A stretch of DNA of 64,000 nucleotides from Draconibacterium sp. (GTDB lineage: Bacteria; Bacteroidota; Bacteroidia; Bacteroidales; Prolixibacteraceae). The DNA is taken from assembly GCA_016705335.1 (NCBI GenBank), contig JADIYN010000011.1, positions 62,001-126,000 of the forward strand, read 5' to 3'. The notes beneath the pieces are model-generated. The model did not search any database. It saw nothing but the letters and a program-made list of their open reading frames with translations, and was not told the DNA's origin. The position numbers and the translations under genes are program-made. Numbering within the stretch: position 1 is the first letter of the stretch; each line of letters starts with the position of its first letter. Below are positions 1 through 11,441 of the stretch, piece after piece.

Positions 1-1356
1 CACGCGATCCTTTATGCTGAGATCCCCAATTAAAGTCATATTCAATAATTTCAGAAACATCCCAGGCATGTGGATTAAATGCAACAAAATATTGTGATTC
101 AGGGTCTTCAGCTGCAATCTGCCATTCCAATTTCTGAACTGCTTTGTAAATAGCCTGGTGTGCAATATCCTGCGCAAAACCATAACCTTCGCGGGCAGCC
201 TGTGAATGTTCGGGTACTGAAGTCCCGGCCAGACTATCATGAAACTGCAAAAACAAAACCCGGTGCCAGGCAGTTGTAAAATCATTTTTAGGGTAACCGG
301 CGCCCCACGAAACATTTCCAATCGCTGCAATTTTTTCGGCAGTTATTAATGCTGCTTCTGACTGGCGATTTCCTTTTTAATTTCTGCCTCAGCAGTGTAG
401 CATCCAACGGCATGATGCTGAAGATCATCATTCACAACCGGAATTTGAGGATTTTCTTTTTCAATGGATGCAAAATATTTTTCAGGAGTACTAAATATAA
501 TTTTTGGTGCACCTTTTTCTGATTGCATTTCAAGAATGGAGCTGATATTTATTTTTGTTGGTCCGCCGCCATGATCGCCAACACCGTAAAATGACATATA
601 ATTTTTCATGGGTTGTCCCTGAAAGCGCTCCAACACATCCCCAGTCCTTTTGCGAACCGATTGTGAATCGTTGTAACTAATTGGAATACGATAAGTTGTA
701 ATTTGTGTGCCATCCAGTCCCTGCCATTTAAAAAGGTCGGCAGGAATTGTTTTTTCGTGTGGTCCCGGACGCATAAAAACATAATACTCCATTTCCTGTT
801 TTTTCAGAATTTGTGGCAAAGTTGAAGTATGCCCAAACGAATCAGGGTTGAAAGCCACTTTTGCCTTTTTCCCAAAAAGTTTTTGAAACGTTTGCTGACC
901 ATACAAACCCTGTCGCACCATTGCTTCTCCACCTGGAATATTTACATCGGGCTCAATCCACCATCCACCGACAAAATTCCAGCGGCCTTCATCTACACGT
1001 TTTCGAATTTGTGCAAGCATTTCAGGATCGTTTTCTGCTACCCAGTGATAAAACTGGGCCGAACTTGAAATAAATGCAAAGTCAGGAGTTTCATTCATCC
1101 TGTCGAGTGCCGAACGGAAACTGCTATGCACCACAGAAATACCCCTCCTGCCAGGCCATAACCATACAGGGTCGATATGTGCATGACCAATCATATGAAA
1201 AGTAATGCCTTCAGCCCCAGCTGGCCAGTTTACCTGACTGTTCAAATTACCAAAAACTGAACTAACCGGTGCAATTGTAATAGCTGCAGTTCCGGCAGCT
1301 GTACGTCCGATAAAAACTCTCCTTGAAAGTTTTGATTCTGAATTTGAATTTTTCAT
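1..1356 (-). CDS. GH38 alpha-mannosidase, Tat-exported, partial and frameshifted
   Basis: Retaining alpha-mannosidase of glycoside hydrolase family 38, predicted to be exported and to trim alpha-mannosides. The N-terminus has a twin-arginine signal (SRRVFIG near residue 11, then a hydrophobic stretch). The zinc-site motif HAHIDPVW lies near residue 55, and FNPDSFGH near residue 168 holds the expected nucleophile Asp. The frame breaks near 358 after KKEIASQ. The next frame continues with family-typical sequence (QFHDSLAGTS around position 230) to the left edge, so the gene is one unit truncated by the window. It is the last gene of a minus-strand series after a SIS protein and a ROK kinase, which suggests mannose or related sugars are phosphorylated after release. 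Family assignment is firm; exact linkage is inference. Confidence 0.88.
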
Positions 1357-1418
1357 TTGTTTTATTTTTTGGTTTATAACTTGTTGCTTGTTTCGAATTC
1401 CTACTTCCGTTTTCTTTT

Positions 1419-2062
1419 CTACCCAAATATTTCGTTTTCAATCATCATACAAATAGCATGGTAAATTGGCAAATGCAGCTCTTGTACATAGGCAGTCCGG
1501 GTTTCAGGAACATTAATGAGTATATCGCACCAATCTTTCATTTTTCCACCGGTTTCGCCAGTCAGACCAATGGTTATCAGCCCTTTTGCCTTTGCAACGA
1601 TCATTGCGTCAATTACGTTTTTCGAGTTTCCTGAAGTGCTGAGCCCAATCAGTATATCGCCCGGATTTCCCCAACCAATAACCTGTTGCGCATAAATTAC
1701 ATCGCCACGAATATCGTTGGCAATTGCTGTAATCAGCGACTGATGAACAGTAAGCGAAATAGCCGGTAAACCCTGCTGCAGTTTTTCGGCAAGCATTTTC
1801 CCGCGTTCAGGCGAAACTTCTTCCAATTTTTGTTGAAGTGAAATATTTAATGGTCTTTTCCCTTCAAAACTTTTCATCAGTTCTCCAACTATATGATCGG
1901 CATCGGAACAGCTTCCTCCATTACCGCAAACCAGCACCTTTCCCCCTTTATTGAAAGTTTTTATAATTAATTCACTTGCTTTCCAAAATAGGCATTTCCC
2001 AAATAATCTAATTTGGTGTAACGATTTAGCAATTCATCCAAAATATACCTTGATTTTTCCAT
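1419..2062 (-). CDS. SIS-domain sugar-phosphate isomerase (GmhA-like), frameshifted
   Basis: Cytoplasmic SIS (sugar isomerase) domain protein resembling phosphoheptose isomerase GmhA. The phosphate-binding motif VCGNGGSCSDADH and the later segment STSGNSKNV are both visible, and the tail HLPIYHAICMMIENE matches the C-terminal helix of this family. I place the start at 2062, where MEKSRYILDELL opens the N-terminal helix. The frame breaks near 1998 in an A run and resumes as FWKASELIIKTFNKGGKV. The length of about 214 residues is close to GmhA (about 190-200). The start overlaps the end of the upstream ROK kinase gene by about 37 bases, so the two are translationally linked. In this catabolic setting it may isomerise a hexose phosphate rather than make heptose; that part is inference. 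Confidence 0.8.
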
Positions 2063-2895
2063 AAATTCAGATTAAAAATGTTTTCGTTAAGAGCCACGCA
2101 CAAAGCGGCAAAATCGCCAATAGATTCACCCAAAAGTGCAGGTTTTATCTGGCAAACCTCAACTGCCGCAGGAATTGCTTCCTCCGCCAGAATCCTGTCA
2201 ACGTAAGGTTTGAAGAGCATTTCGTTGCGCGAATAAATACTCCCGATTACAATACATTCAGGGTTTAGAATATCGATAAGAAGTGCGAGACCGCGCCCCA
2301 GGTATTCGGCCGAAACCTGAATAATTTCAGGCCATGGGATCGCCTGCAATTGCAGCTTCAGCAACTGATTTGGCAGTTAGATTGCCGGTATTTTCAATTT
2401 CGGGACAAAAACCAACCTGAAACCCTTTTTTAAGTTTTTCAGTAACTATTGATTTTGCAAGCTGAGCAATTCCGCCACCACTGCAAAATCCTTCGAACGA
2501 ACCGGCTTTTCCAAAACCCACCGGGCCATTTTCTGCCAGCCTTAAATGGCCGACTTCTCCACCCAAATCATTTGTTCCGGCGTACAGTTGTCCATTCAAA
2601 ATTAATCCTGAACCCATGCCTGTGCCAAAGGTCAGAAAAATCATATTTTGAGTTCCTTTACCTGCGCCCATGAGCCATTCGGCCAAAGCACAGGCATTTG
2701 CATCATTTTGAATGGCAGCAGGCACACCATACTTTTTACTGAATATTTCTACAATCGGAACACAGCCTGATAATTTCTTTCACTTGTCTTCGTATCAAAC
2801 CGGATTTTTGTGTGAATGTTAAATTCATCATCGCCAACAACCACGGCACATTTTGTTCCTCCAATATCAATCCCAAGATAAAATCCTTTTTGCAT
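2026..2895 (-). CDS. ROK-family sugar kinase, frameshifted with an internal deletion
   Basis: ROK-family cytoplasmic sugar kinase. The N-terminal phosphate-binding motif YLGIDIGGTK starts at residue 6. The sugar-binding segment QNDANACALAEW, the motif FGTGMGSGLILNG and HLRLAENGP are present, and the metal-site region has CSGGGI with one Cys visible. Two defects are seen. The frame changes near 2340 after AAIAGDP. Near 2763 the sequence jumps from SERNYQAV straight to VPIVEIFSKKYG, leaving out roughly 50 residues that ROK kinases normally have between the ATP-binding strand and the region after the NLPGW motif. The gene follows the LacI regulator and precedes the SIS isomerase. Substrate is unknown; fructose, mannose or an amino sugar are possible. 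Confidence 0.82.
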
Positions 2896-2962
2896 TATAA
2901 CAGATTAAGTTGTGTATAAAATTTTTTTGTTAAATCGGTTTAGCAAACATATAAAAAAAGAA

Positions 2963-3986
2963 TTAACCACTGGATTTTCGAGGGATAAAAATTGCTTGTA
3001 ATACAATTTTCTTAACCTCAACTTTATCTTTTTTGTTCTTCATCAATTCATACAAGACCTTAACTGACTCACGTCCAATTTCCTTTAAAGGTTGAGCAAC
3101 TGCAGAAATTGGAGGCTGACTGATTTTATATGCGTCAGGGTCATCAAAACTTACCACAGCTATATCATACGGAATGTTTAATCCAATTGAATGGATAGTT
3201 TCAATTCCCATTATCCCCAATTTACTTGTCGCAAAAAACACAGCTTCCACTTTGTTTTTATTACCGGGTTCCAACTGTTTAACAGCATCAACCAAATCAT
3301 CTTTTTCGTGTGAAAACGGCATCATTTTTATCAGTTCTTCATCAACTAAAATGTTGTTGTCGATTAAAGCCTGTTTGTAGCCAAGCACGCGCTCGTTCAT
3401 GTTGTTTAAATGAACATTGAGTGTTACGCAGGCAATTTTTCTGTAACCTTTATTAATTAAATGTGTCACAGCTTCATAAGAAGCCTGAACGTTGTCAACC
3501 ACAATGTAATTTGTTTCAATATCGGGGAAAATGACGGTCAATTAAAACAAATGGAGTTTTACTTTTTTTCAGCGAAAGGATTTGATCCTCACTACCGGCA
3601 GGCGGTGCAATTATAAAACCGTCAACCTGGCCCTGCTGAAGCATTTCGATTTGTTTTGCCGAATTTTCAGGATTTTCATCGGAGCTGCAAAACACCACAC
3701 GATAGCCAAGAATTGCTGCTTCTTTTTCGATTTCGCGTCCCAATTTACCAAAAAACGGGTTTGCAATATCGGCAATAATCAAACCAATTGTATTTGTTTT
3801 TCCTGTTCGCAGCCCTTTTGCAATCTGGTTTGGTTTGTAATTCAATTTTTCCGCAAGCGCCAGAACTTTGTTGCAAACGTCTTCACTGATGCGGTGCTCC
3901 CTGCCTTTTCCGTTCAATACCAACGAAACAAGTGTTTTTGAAACGCCGAGTTGTTGAGCAATGTCGTTTAAGGATGTTTTTTTCAT
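2963..3986 (-). CDS. LacI-family transcriptional regulator, frameshifted
   Basis: LacI/GalR-type repressor. Residues 1-60 form the helix-turn-helix and hinge (SLNDIAQQLGVSKTLVSLVLNG, then NYKPNQIAKGLRTGKT). Residues 62-340 form the periplasmic-binding-like effector domain (TIGLIIADIANPFFGKLGREI, later VVSFDDPDAYKISQPPISAVAQP). One frameshift near 3530 separates PFVLIDRHFP from DIETNYIVVDNV; the reconstructed length of about 341 residues is normal for the family. It sits between the large GH78 gene upstream and the kinase/isomerase/mannosidase genes downstream, all in the same direction, so it is the likely local sugar-responsive repressor. The effector is not readable from sequence. Confidence 0.9.
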
Positions 3987-4009
3987 GTAGTTTCAATTTA
4001 GCTTGACGT

Positions 4010-4062
4010 GATTTTCAAAAATAACTGATTATCACATAAATCACATCAAATATCATATATTA
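4010..4062 (-). promoter_or_regulatory. candidate promoter of the LacI regulator gene
   Basis: Upstream of the LacI gene, read on the minus strand, is a TATTTTTG match to the Bacteroidota -7 consensus TAnnTTTG. A TTTG lies 23 bases further upstream, which is slightly more than the usual 19-21. Between them is a repeated TGTGAT/TTATGTGAT segment that could be an autoregulatory operator. This rests on eye matching only. Confidence 0.3.
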
Positions 4063-4077
4063 TGTCTTATTTTTTTA

Positions 4078-7000
4078 TCATTCTTTAAATAAATATCTTG
4101 CGGGTAATTCTTGTCTTTCAAGGTTAGAACCAGCAAACTTTACATTTAAATACATTCCACCGCCAGCCTGAAAATAATCCAGACGGATTGGGTGCATTCC
4201 TTTGGTCAACTCAATTCTCCCGGTTTTCTCAATATCAGCACCATGCGGACCATCATGATCAATTACCAATTTGTTGTCGATAAAGAATTTGCTGCCATCA
4301 TTCGACTGAATAAAAAACTCATAAGTTCCGGTTTCTTCAATTTTAAGTGAACCTGAAAATGAAAGTGCAAATTCATCCTTGGTGGGGATAATTTTATCGA
4401 GGCCAAATTCATAAACAGTCCCTGTTTTTACAAGTTTTTGTTTTGAAAAATCGGGCAGTTTCATCCACTCTCCTTCATAATATTTATATTGAAGTCCGTT
4501 TAAAACCGGGTCAATAAATTCTATGAAACTGTTTTGAACCGCGCTCGGTATAAAACCTTCCTTTACTGATTTGGCTTTAATTGTTGAAGTTTTTGAAATC
4601 AACACTGGTTTTTCATAAACACCTGAATTTTCAGTTGGCTCCGAACCATCAGTTGTATAATAAATTAAAGCATCCGGTGTTCCTGTAGAAATTGCAACTT
4701 CAACGGTATCACTCGTAAATGCAAAGGAGTTTTCAAGAGCAATTACAGGAGTTGGCAATATTGTTTTTGGCAGCAATTTTTTTGCACTTTTCGACACGAA
4801 ATAATATTCACCGGCAACAACTTCATAAACTGAAAATAACTTTTCCTGACGCAGGAATTTCACAAAACTATTACCTGAAATTTGTTTTCCATTTTCGCTT
4901 ATGCTGCCAGCATCAGAAGATAAAACATAAACGGAAGCGGTTGTATTAGCAGGAATTGTAACTTTCAATTCAAAATCATCTCCTGAAAATTTCCAATCGG
5001 TTTCGATTAAACCGTAAAGTGAAGGATAAGAAGTGCGGGCAAATTCAAGTCCATTAACCGGATACGGTTTAATGATTGTATGTTTGAAACCCGGATTTGT
5101 TTCATAGGGTACAATTCCTCCCAAATGCTGAAAAAACCACTGTGTTACGCTGCCAAACATGGGGTGGCTGTGCGATACATCGCCCTGAAATGTTTCCCAT
5201 ATCGTTGTTGCGCCTTTTTCAATCATGTACCCAAACGATGGAAAATCACGCTGGTTCATCAATGTATATGCAAGATCCGCCCTACCCTTTTCGGTTAAAA
5301 CTTCGAGCAGAAGAGGAGTTCCCAAAATACCTGTATCAAAGTGTAAATTATTGCTTTGTAAAATGTTAACCATTTTTTCAAAAACAGCAGGTTGGTTTTC
5401 TTTTGTTGCAAAACCAAATCCCAGCGGATAAACATTTGCCCCCTGGCGACCTACCGAATAAATTGAATCCTGCGAATTGAAGTACATTTTATCAATATCG
5501 CTTGCGGCTTTTATTGCCAGTGTTTTAAAATAATTTCCATCGCGGGTTTCATTTAAAATCAAGGCAACTTCGGTCATCAGTTTACAACACCAAAAGTAGT
5601 AGGAGGAGTTCACATAATCAGCATCAATTTCAACAATATCAGGCGGGACCCATTCACCAAGTCCCTGATTGGCAAGTATTCCGTTGTTGTTCAGACTATT
5701 TTTCATAAATTCTATCCAGTGTTTCATTCCTGAATAATGATGCCGAAGAATTTCTTTATCACCGTAAAATAGATACATATTCCAGGGAATAATAACATAT
5801 GCCGCGCCCCACGGAGTACCGCCACCTCCATCATCATAGGGTGTGGTGTTTGGCACATATCCGGTTTTATGGTTCTGTCCGTCGCTGATATCGCCAATCC
5901 ATTTTGTATAAAACTGTGCCATGTCAAAGCTGTAAATTGCCGATCGTGCAGAAATCTGTCCGTCGCCAGTATATCCCCTGCGTTCGCGGTGCGGACAATC
6001 GCTGGGTACACCACCGTGCATATTTCCTAATTGGGTTGAGCGGTAATTATTCAAAATCTTGTTGAAAAGAGGGTTCGAGCATTCAAAAGTTCCTGCATTC
6101 GAAACATCAGTATTCACCACCCCTGCCTTCAATATTTTCAAGCGTTAATTCTGACGGAGAACCAAAAACATCGACATAACGGAAGGCGTGCCAGGTAAAA
6201 CGGGGTTCCCACATTTCAGTTCCTTCGCCTTTTAAAATATAGGTGTCGGTCTGCCCGTAAGTTGGGCCAAATTCTTCTGTAAAAACCAACTTAATTTTTG
6301 TGCCTTTTTCTCCAGAGATTTTAAGTCGTGCCCAACCTGAAATCATTTGCCCCATATCAAAACGGTAAATTCCTTTTTCGGGTTGTGTTACAGAAATTGG
6401 GTTAATGGTTCTTGTAACCCGATCCGGTGGAGATATTTGTGCTTTTAAATTGCCAGTGGGCGGACGAACAAGTTCGGCATTTAACCACTCAGCGTCATCG
6501 AAGCCAGGTTCTGCCCAGCCATTTTGTTCGAGCCGGGCATCATAAATTTCACCCGAGTGAAGTCCGTTGTATAAAATGGGACCGGTAGAAGTTAGCCAAC
6601 TTTCATCGCTTGAAATAGTTTCTTTTTGCCCGTTTTCGTAATCAATCTCAAACCGGGCAATTAAACGTGGAGAATCGTATAAATACTGTGGGTTTTCAGG
6701 CCGGTCAGCCTGCTGATACCAGCCATTCCCGAGAATTATACCGAAAGTGTTTTCTCCTTCTTTTAAAGCTGAAGTTAAATCATGGGTTTCATAAAACACT
6801 GTTGTATTCATGTTGCCAATACGCTTTTCGTCCCATTTTTCGAGTTGACGACGGTCGTAATTGGTTTGGTTGGGCGATAAAACATGATCGCCTGATTTCG
6901 AACCGTTTATATAAAGTTCGTAATACCCCAGCCCCGAAATATAAGCACGAGCTTTTTTGATTTTCCCCTTCAGGTTTATTTCTTTTCTGAAAAATGGAGA

Positions 7001-7476
7001 AGCGTATTTTAATTCATTGGAAGTCAGTTTTGCGGGTGCACCAATCCATTTTGCATACCAATCGGTTGAATTTAAAAGCGACATTTCCCAATTGGCGATT
7101 TCACTCCAGGGAGAAATTGAATTATTTTCGTCCCAAATTCTAACACGCCAATAAACTTTCATTCCCGATTGCAAAGGTTTTCCCTTATATTCAATCTGAA
7201 TGGATTGATCGGAATTTATGATCCCGGAATCCCATAAATCTGTGGAATCTTTTCGAGTAAACTGATTGAAGTAGCGGCTTGAATTTGATAAGCGGTTTGC
7301 ATTGCACCACGAGCCGGTTTATCCATTTTCCAGAATAAACGGGGATTTGAAATATCCAGTCCCACCGGATTTTCAAGGTACTCACAGCGCAGATCAATTG
7401 TATTGAATTCACTCTTTTCTGATTTACATGAGAGCAAATTCAGCAACAAAATTATTGGTAAAAGCCACTTATTCAT
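4078..7476 (-). CDS. GH78 alpha-L-rhamnosidase lipoprotein with chitobiase-C and PA14 domains, frameshifted
   Basis: Exported alpha-L-rhamnosidase of about 1,130 residues. A lipoprotein signal ends at LLNLLSC (residues 1-17). The N-terminal beta domains of GH78 follow (FWKMDKPARGAMQTAYQI, then the WIGAP and GLGYYELYING motifs). The (alpha/alpha)6 catalytic domain carries DCPHRERRGYTGDGQ and GLGEWVPPD, the acidic clusters conserved in the family. After the GH78 C-terminal beta domain there is a chitobiase/hexosaminidase C-terminal-like Ig domain (YYTTDGSEPTENSGVYEKP) and a final PA14 domain (FIQSNDGSKFFIDNKLVIDHDG), both probably carbohydrate- or surface-binding. Frameshifts occur near 7220 and near 6125. 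The added C-terminal pair is not part of a minimal GH78. Likely substrate is a rhamnogalacturonan-like or other rhamnose-rich glycan. Confidence 0.9.
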
Positions 7477-7492
7477 TTTCTCGCCACTAATT

Positions 7493-8462
7493 TTATTTCA
7501 AACTGAATTTCAAATTTCTTTTCGAAATTTCTGGCCGCATATATTTCTTCAACTCAACGGGGTATCCCAATTCCCAGGGAGTCGGACCTACCCACTCTGA
7601 TTTTTTACCTGCAATTTTTATTGTTCCTTTTGTTGAAATTTCGACAGTCGTATAAAGTGGGTCTTTAAAAGGGGCAGTATATTTTATCCATTTGAAATTT
7701 TTATCTACCTCGTCGCTGTATCGGATGCACATGTAATCGTCGCCCAACCAATGGTATGACATGGATGTAATTGTGATATACCAGATTCCGTTTATACTTT
7801 CGGCAAAATCATAATGGGTGTGACCGTTAAAACAGGCAATTACTTTATTCTGCTGATTTTGTGCATTGTGCTTTTCAAGTATTTCCTGGATTTGCCTGTA
7901 GTTTTCAACACCATATTCCTGGTCGGCACTGGCATAGTGAGCCAAACCCTGATGAGAGAAAATGACAACCGGATATTTCGTTTTTGCCAGTTCTGCTATC
8001 AACCATTCAACCTGCTGTGGTCCTATAAATTGCGGATAACCTTTGACTTCCGGATCTTTCTTGTCGTTGCCATCGAGTACAATAAACTGAAAACCGTTTT
8101 TTTCGAAGGAATAATAACTTGTTTTCATTTTTCTGTATTCAATTGCCTTGTCGCGGGTAGTTCCTCCGTCCATTTCGTGGTTGCCAATAACGTGGTATTT
8201 GTCGCCCGGAAACGAATTCCAGATATCGAAATATTTGGCATATTGAGGTTCAGGTGTGCTAAAATCTCCAAGTTCGATAATAAAATCGGGTTTCTCCTTT
8301 TTCATTGCATCAATAAATGTTGTGATGCGATATTCCGAATCGTGCATGGTTGGTAAATGAACATCGGTACACATACCAATTTTTACAACACTATGTTTTT
8401 GCGCTGAAATATTCAGGCTAAAAAAACAAACTGAAAAACTAAAAATAACTTACTATTTTCAT
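7493..8462 (-). CDS. secreted calcineurin-like metallophosphoesterase, frameshifted near the start
   Basis: Predicted exported metallophosphoesterase. The five metal-binding blocks are readable in order: MCTDVHLP, ELGDFS, VIGNHEMDGG, VIFSHQGL and NGHTHYDF. I place the start at 8462 (MKIVSYF). A one-base loss in a T run near 8440 breaks the signal peptide, after which SFSVCFFSLNISAQ completes it. Total length is about 323 residues. The gene lies 16 bases upstream of the GH78 gene, so the two are co-transcribed. Such phosphoesterases are frequent in Bacteroidota glycan loci, where the substrate is usually unknown; a phosphorylated or cyclic phosphodiester glycan decoration is a guess. Confidence 0.85.
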
Positions 8463-8532
8463 TGTATATAATTTTAAATTGTTTGCCACAAAGTCTCTAA
8501 GGCTCAATGAATCAATGAGTTTTTATATTCAA

Positions 8533-10789
8533 TTAATTTTTATCTTTTATAATTTCCAGATACCGTGCCATCCAGTATGGCCACAACCAGAATACAGGTT
8601 CGCGTACTTGATGCGGATCGCCCTGAACAGCTGCCCAGGGATTTTTATCCCAGCGCACGGTTGCTCGGATACTTGCCGGTGGAAGCTCCGAAATCTGAAC
8701 TTCCTCTAAAATGGGTTCGCGCACAATTTGTACATCCTCACGCAAAGTATGGTCGATTGTCCAGTCAACCAAATCAAGTGGTGTATCCTTCAAAAATTCA
8801 ATGGTTTGCGGCACATTTACTTTTTTGCCCGTAGCAAGCGCGTATGTTAGGTTGTTAATCAGATTTTCTCCCGCTGTTTGCTTTTTCATCCATTCGTTAG
8901 CCAGGTTTTCATAAAACTTTTTGAGCACCGGATCTTTTTCATATTTCAGCAAAATGGGAAATAAATAACCTTCCATTGTCAGATCAAAATAGATTTGCCA
9001 TGCCGGATTTTTATTGTTTAAATGAGAGGCATTCTCCAAATAACCTTCCTCGTCAATCAATCGTCGATATTCGTTTTCAAATTTTTCGTCACCCGTAATT
9101 GCTGCCGCAAACTTCAGATAAGCAAGCAATTCAAACGAATTGAGACTTTTTTCAGACGACCAGTCGGGATCACGGTTAAGTTGCTCAGGCGACCAAACTC
9201 CCCAGCGGGTGTGGGTTCCATCCACATCTATCAAATTGTAGTTATTTTTTACCAACGCTGATGTGAGTTTTGAAACATGATTTCGAATGGCGATTTTATC
9301 CTGCTCAGTGGCGGCATATTCATAAAAGAAAAATAACTCATATAATGACCGTCCATTTCATCGCTGCTTGTGTCGCCTTTCCACAACCACTTTTTATCAG
9401 CCGACAGATGCCATCTTTTTTCAACAGGTTTGTAACGCGGATCGGCAACCAATTCATCGGCAACCTGGTGTTCAGTGTAAGTTCGGTTTGCGTCATTTAC
9501 CTGTTTCCAGTCAGCAGGTACAATAGTTCGGGCAAAAAGTCCATCTGTTCCTGTAACTTCATATAAATAACTCAAAAAACCAAAAGCTTTCCGGGCTTTT
9601 ATGAGCGCATCTTCATCTTTTGTAACCGCGTACCTGAAACTTTCCATGGCCAGATATCCGCCTGTATATTCTCCATCATTATCGTCGTCAGAATTTCGCC
9701 AGGTAGAAGTATCGCCAGGAGTTTCAAGTCGTAAAACACCACAAATCCAGGGTTCACGAATGTGTTTTTTCATAAGCTGATCATAAAAGTAGTCCTGTTT
9801 TTCAGCAAGTGTCATAGTGTTTCTTTTGATTTCGCTTACACCGTTGGCTGTAGCGATCCACGCATTTCCATCTTTATCAAAGGCAACGTCGTTCACTTTA
9901 TTGTCAGCCAGCCAACGTTTGCTGAAACGCAAGAATGTGAGCCATCTTTGGCATAACGAACCACGCCCATATCGGTGCCAACCCACATTACGCTGTCGGG
10001 CGAAATAGAAATTGAATTCACAAAAATGGATGGGATACCTTTATTTGGAAGCAGGTTTTTTTCGAGCTTTTTATTGTTTCGGATTGAAACTCCACCCATT
10101 ACACCAACCCAAATTTTGTTGCCGGGTGCTTTTGAAACTGCTTTTGCATAACAACTTATCAAATCATCCTGAAAAAGCTCGGCTTCGCCATTTTTGCAGG
10201 CATACAAACCGGCATCGGTGGCAACCCAGATTGTTCCATTTTCATCAATTATCGCATCACGTACAGAACGGGCAATTTTGTAAGGCTGTTTCTGAAAAAT
10301 TCCATTTTCCAATTGCCAAATACCGTAAGGACCGAGGGCAAAAGTCATGTCCCCCTCAGAACAAACAACTGAAATTGGAGGCTCGACACCTTCCATTTTC
10401 TGCAACTTTCCATCAGCCCAGGAATATACACCATTCCAGGTTCCCAGCAGAACTGTTCCTTCCAAATTAACTGTAACCGAATAAGCCGGTCCACGGTCTT
10501 TTCCTGAAATCACCGGTAACCAGTTTTCAGATTCAGCAGGTTTGTAAAATACACCTCCGGCAGTGGTCACCCAAATGTTCGAATTCCTGTCAGTTGCAAT
10601 ATCCCTGATTTCGTTATCTGCACCATTTTCCCCGACTTTGTATGCCTTATGTACTTCCTGAATAAATGGTTCATCAAAATAAACCGAATCATTTACAATC
10701 TCCACTTTTGGCGGGTCTTCAGTAATACAGGAAACATTTGAAATTATGATTGCACCAAACAAAAAGATAAAACCAATATAATTTTTCAT
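8533..10789 (-). CDS. lipoprotein with N-terminal beta-propeller and C-terminal helical domain, frameshifted
   Basis: About 752 residues. A lipoprotein signal peptide ends at SNVSC. Residues 40 to about 320 contain repeated propeller blades of the two-component-regulator type (DRNSNIWVTTAGGVF, DENGTIWVATDAGLY, SPDSVMWVGTDMGVV, DKDGNAWIATANGVSE). The rest is helix-rich and aromatic (DDDNDGEYTGGYLAMESFRYAV, TDGLFARTIVPADW, MDGHYMSYFSF, FWLWPYWMARYLEI), with the look of an (alpha/alpha) toroid, possibly a glycosidase or lyase fold. I do not recognise a named family for that half. Frameshifts occur near 9935 and 9252. There is no transmembrane, kinase or DNA-binding domain, so the propeller is not part of a sensor kinase here. 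It lies between a metallophosphoesterase and a DUF1349 gene in the rhamnosidase cluster. Confidence 0.75.
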
Positions 10790-10801
10790 TTTACTTTATA
10801 A

Positions 10802-11403
10802 TTATTTGTGTGATACATAAACAGGCCATTTACATTCCTCTATTTTAAACTTTGTAAAAAATGCCTTAAAGCTTGATTTGAGCGGACTACATGCATAAAC
10901 ACCAATATTGGCTATGTCGATTGGTTTGTGCATGTGAATCATCCGCATTTGTCTGAAGATTTTCCCATCTACTGAGTTTTCGATATAAAAATCCTGGCCT
11001 CGCCGGCTCAATCTGTACCACATTTCCCAAACTCCAGCCGGAATATCGGTAGTTGCCCAATCGGAAAACCAAGGTTTGTAACTACAGAACCCAATCGCGA
11101 GAATTTTTTGTTTTCATATTCAACCGAAACTTTAACCCAGTTTTCGTTGTCGATATACATTAATATTCCGCACTGGTCGTATAAAAAACTACTGGCATCA
11201 AATTCAGTTTTTACGCTGAAAGTAAAATCGCCCGCCACCGGTATTAAAAAAGCAGGGGCGCTTAATGCGCTAAAACCATAGTATGTTCTTTGCCATAAAT
11301 CGGTTTCGGGTTCAGTTAAAATCGATAAACTTCTCTTTTCAATCAAAAAGCGTTTGGGTTGATTGAGCCAAAAGAATTCCGATAATTTTAATTTAGTTTC
11401 CAT
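10802..11403 (-). CDS. DUF1349-like concanavalin-fold protein, frameshifted
   Basis: About 200 residues with no signal peptide. The sequence fits the DUF1349 / 'regulation of enolase 1'-like jelly-roll family: FTFSVKTEFDASSFLYDQCGILMYIDNENWVKVSVEYEN in pieces, then WYRLSRRGQDFYIENSVDGK and the closing IANIGVYACSPLKSSFKAFF, which is typical of the last strands. The frame breaks near 11045. The start at 11403 gives METKLKLSEFFWLNQP. The gene is 38 bases downstream of the second GH78 gene and 12 bases upstream of the propeller lipoprotein, so it belongs to the same transcript. The family's function is uncertain; a sugar-binding or epimerase-assisting role is only a guess. Confidence 0.7.
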
Positions 11404-11441
11404 TTTTCGAAAATTTTTGTTCGTTGCCCATTTTTATGAAG

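Noticed and set aside
8480..8525. Intergenic repeat suggested by AAGTCTCTAAGGCTCAATGAATCAATGAG
   Set aside because: It resembles a dispersed repeat but I find no second copy in the window, so I do not list it as a feature.
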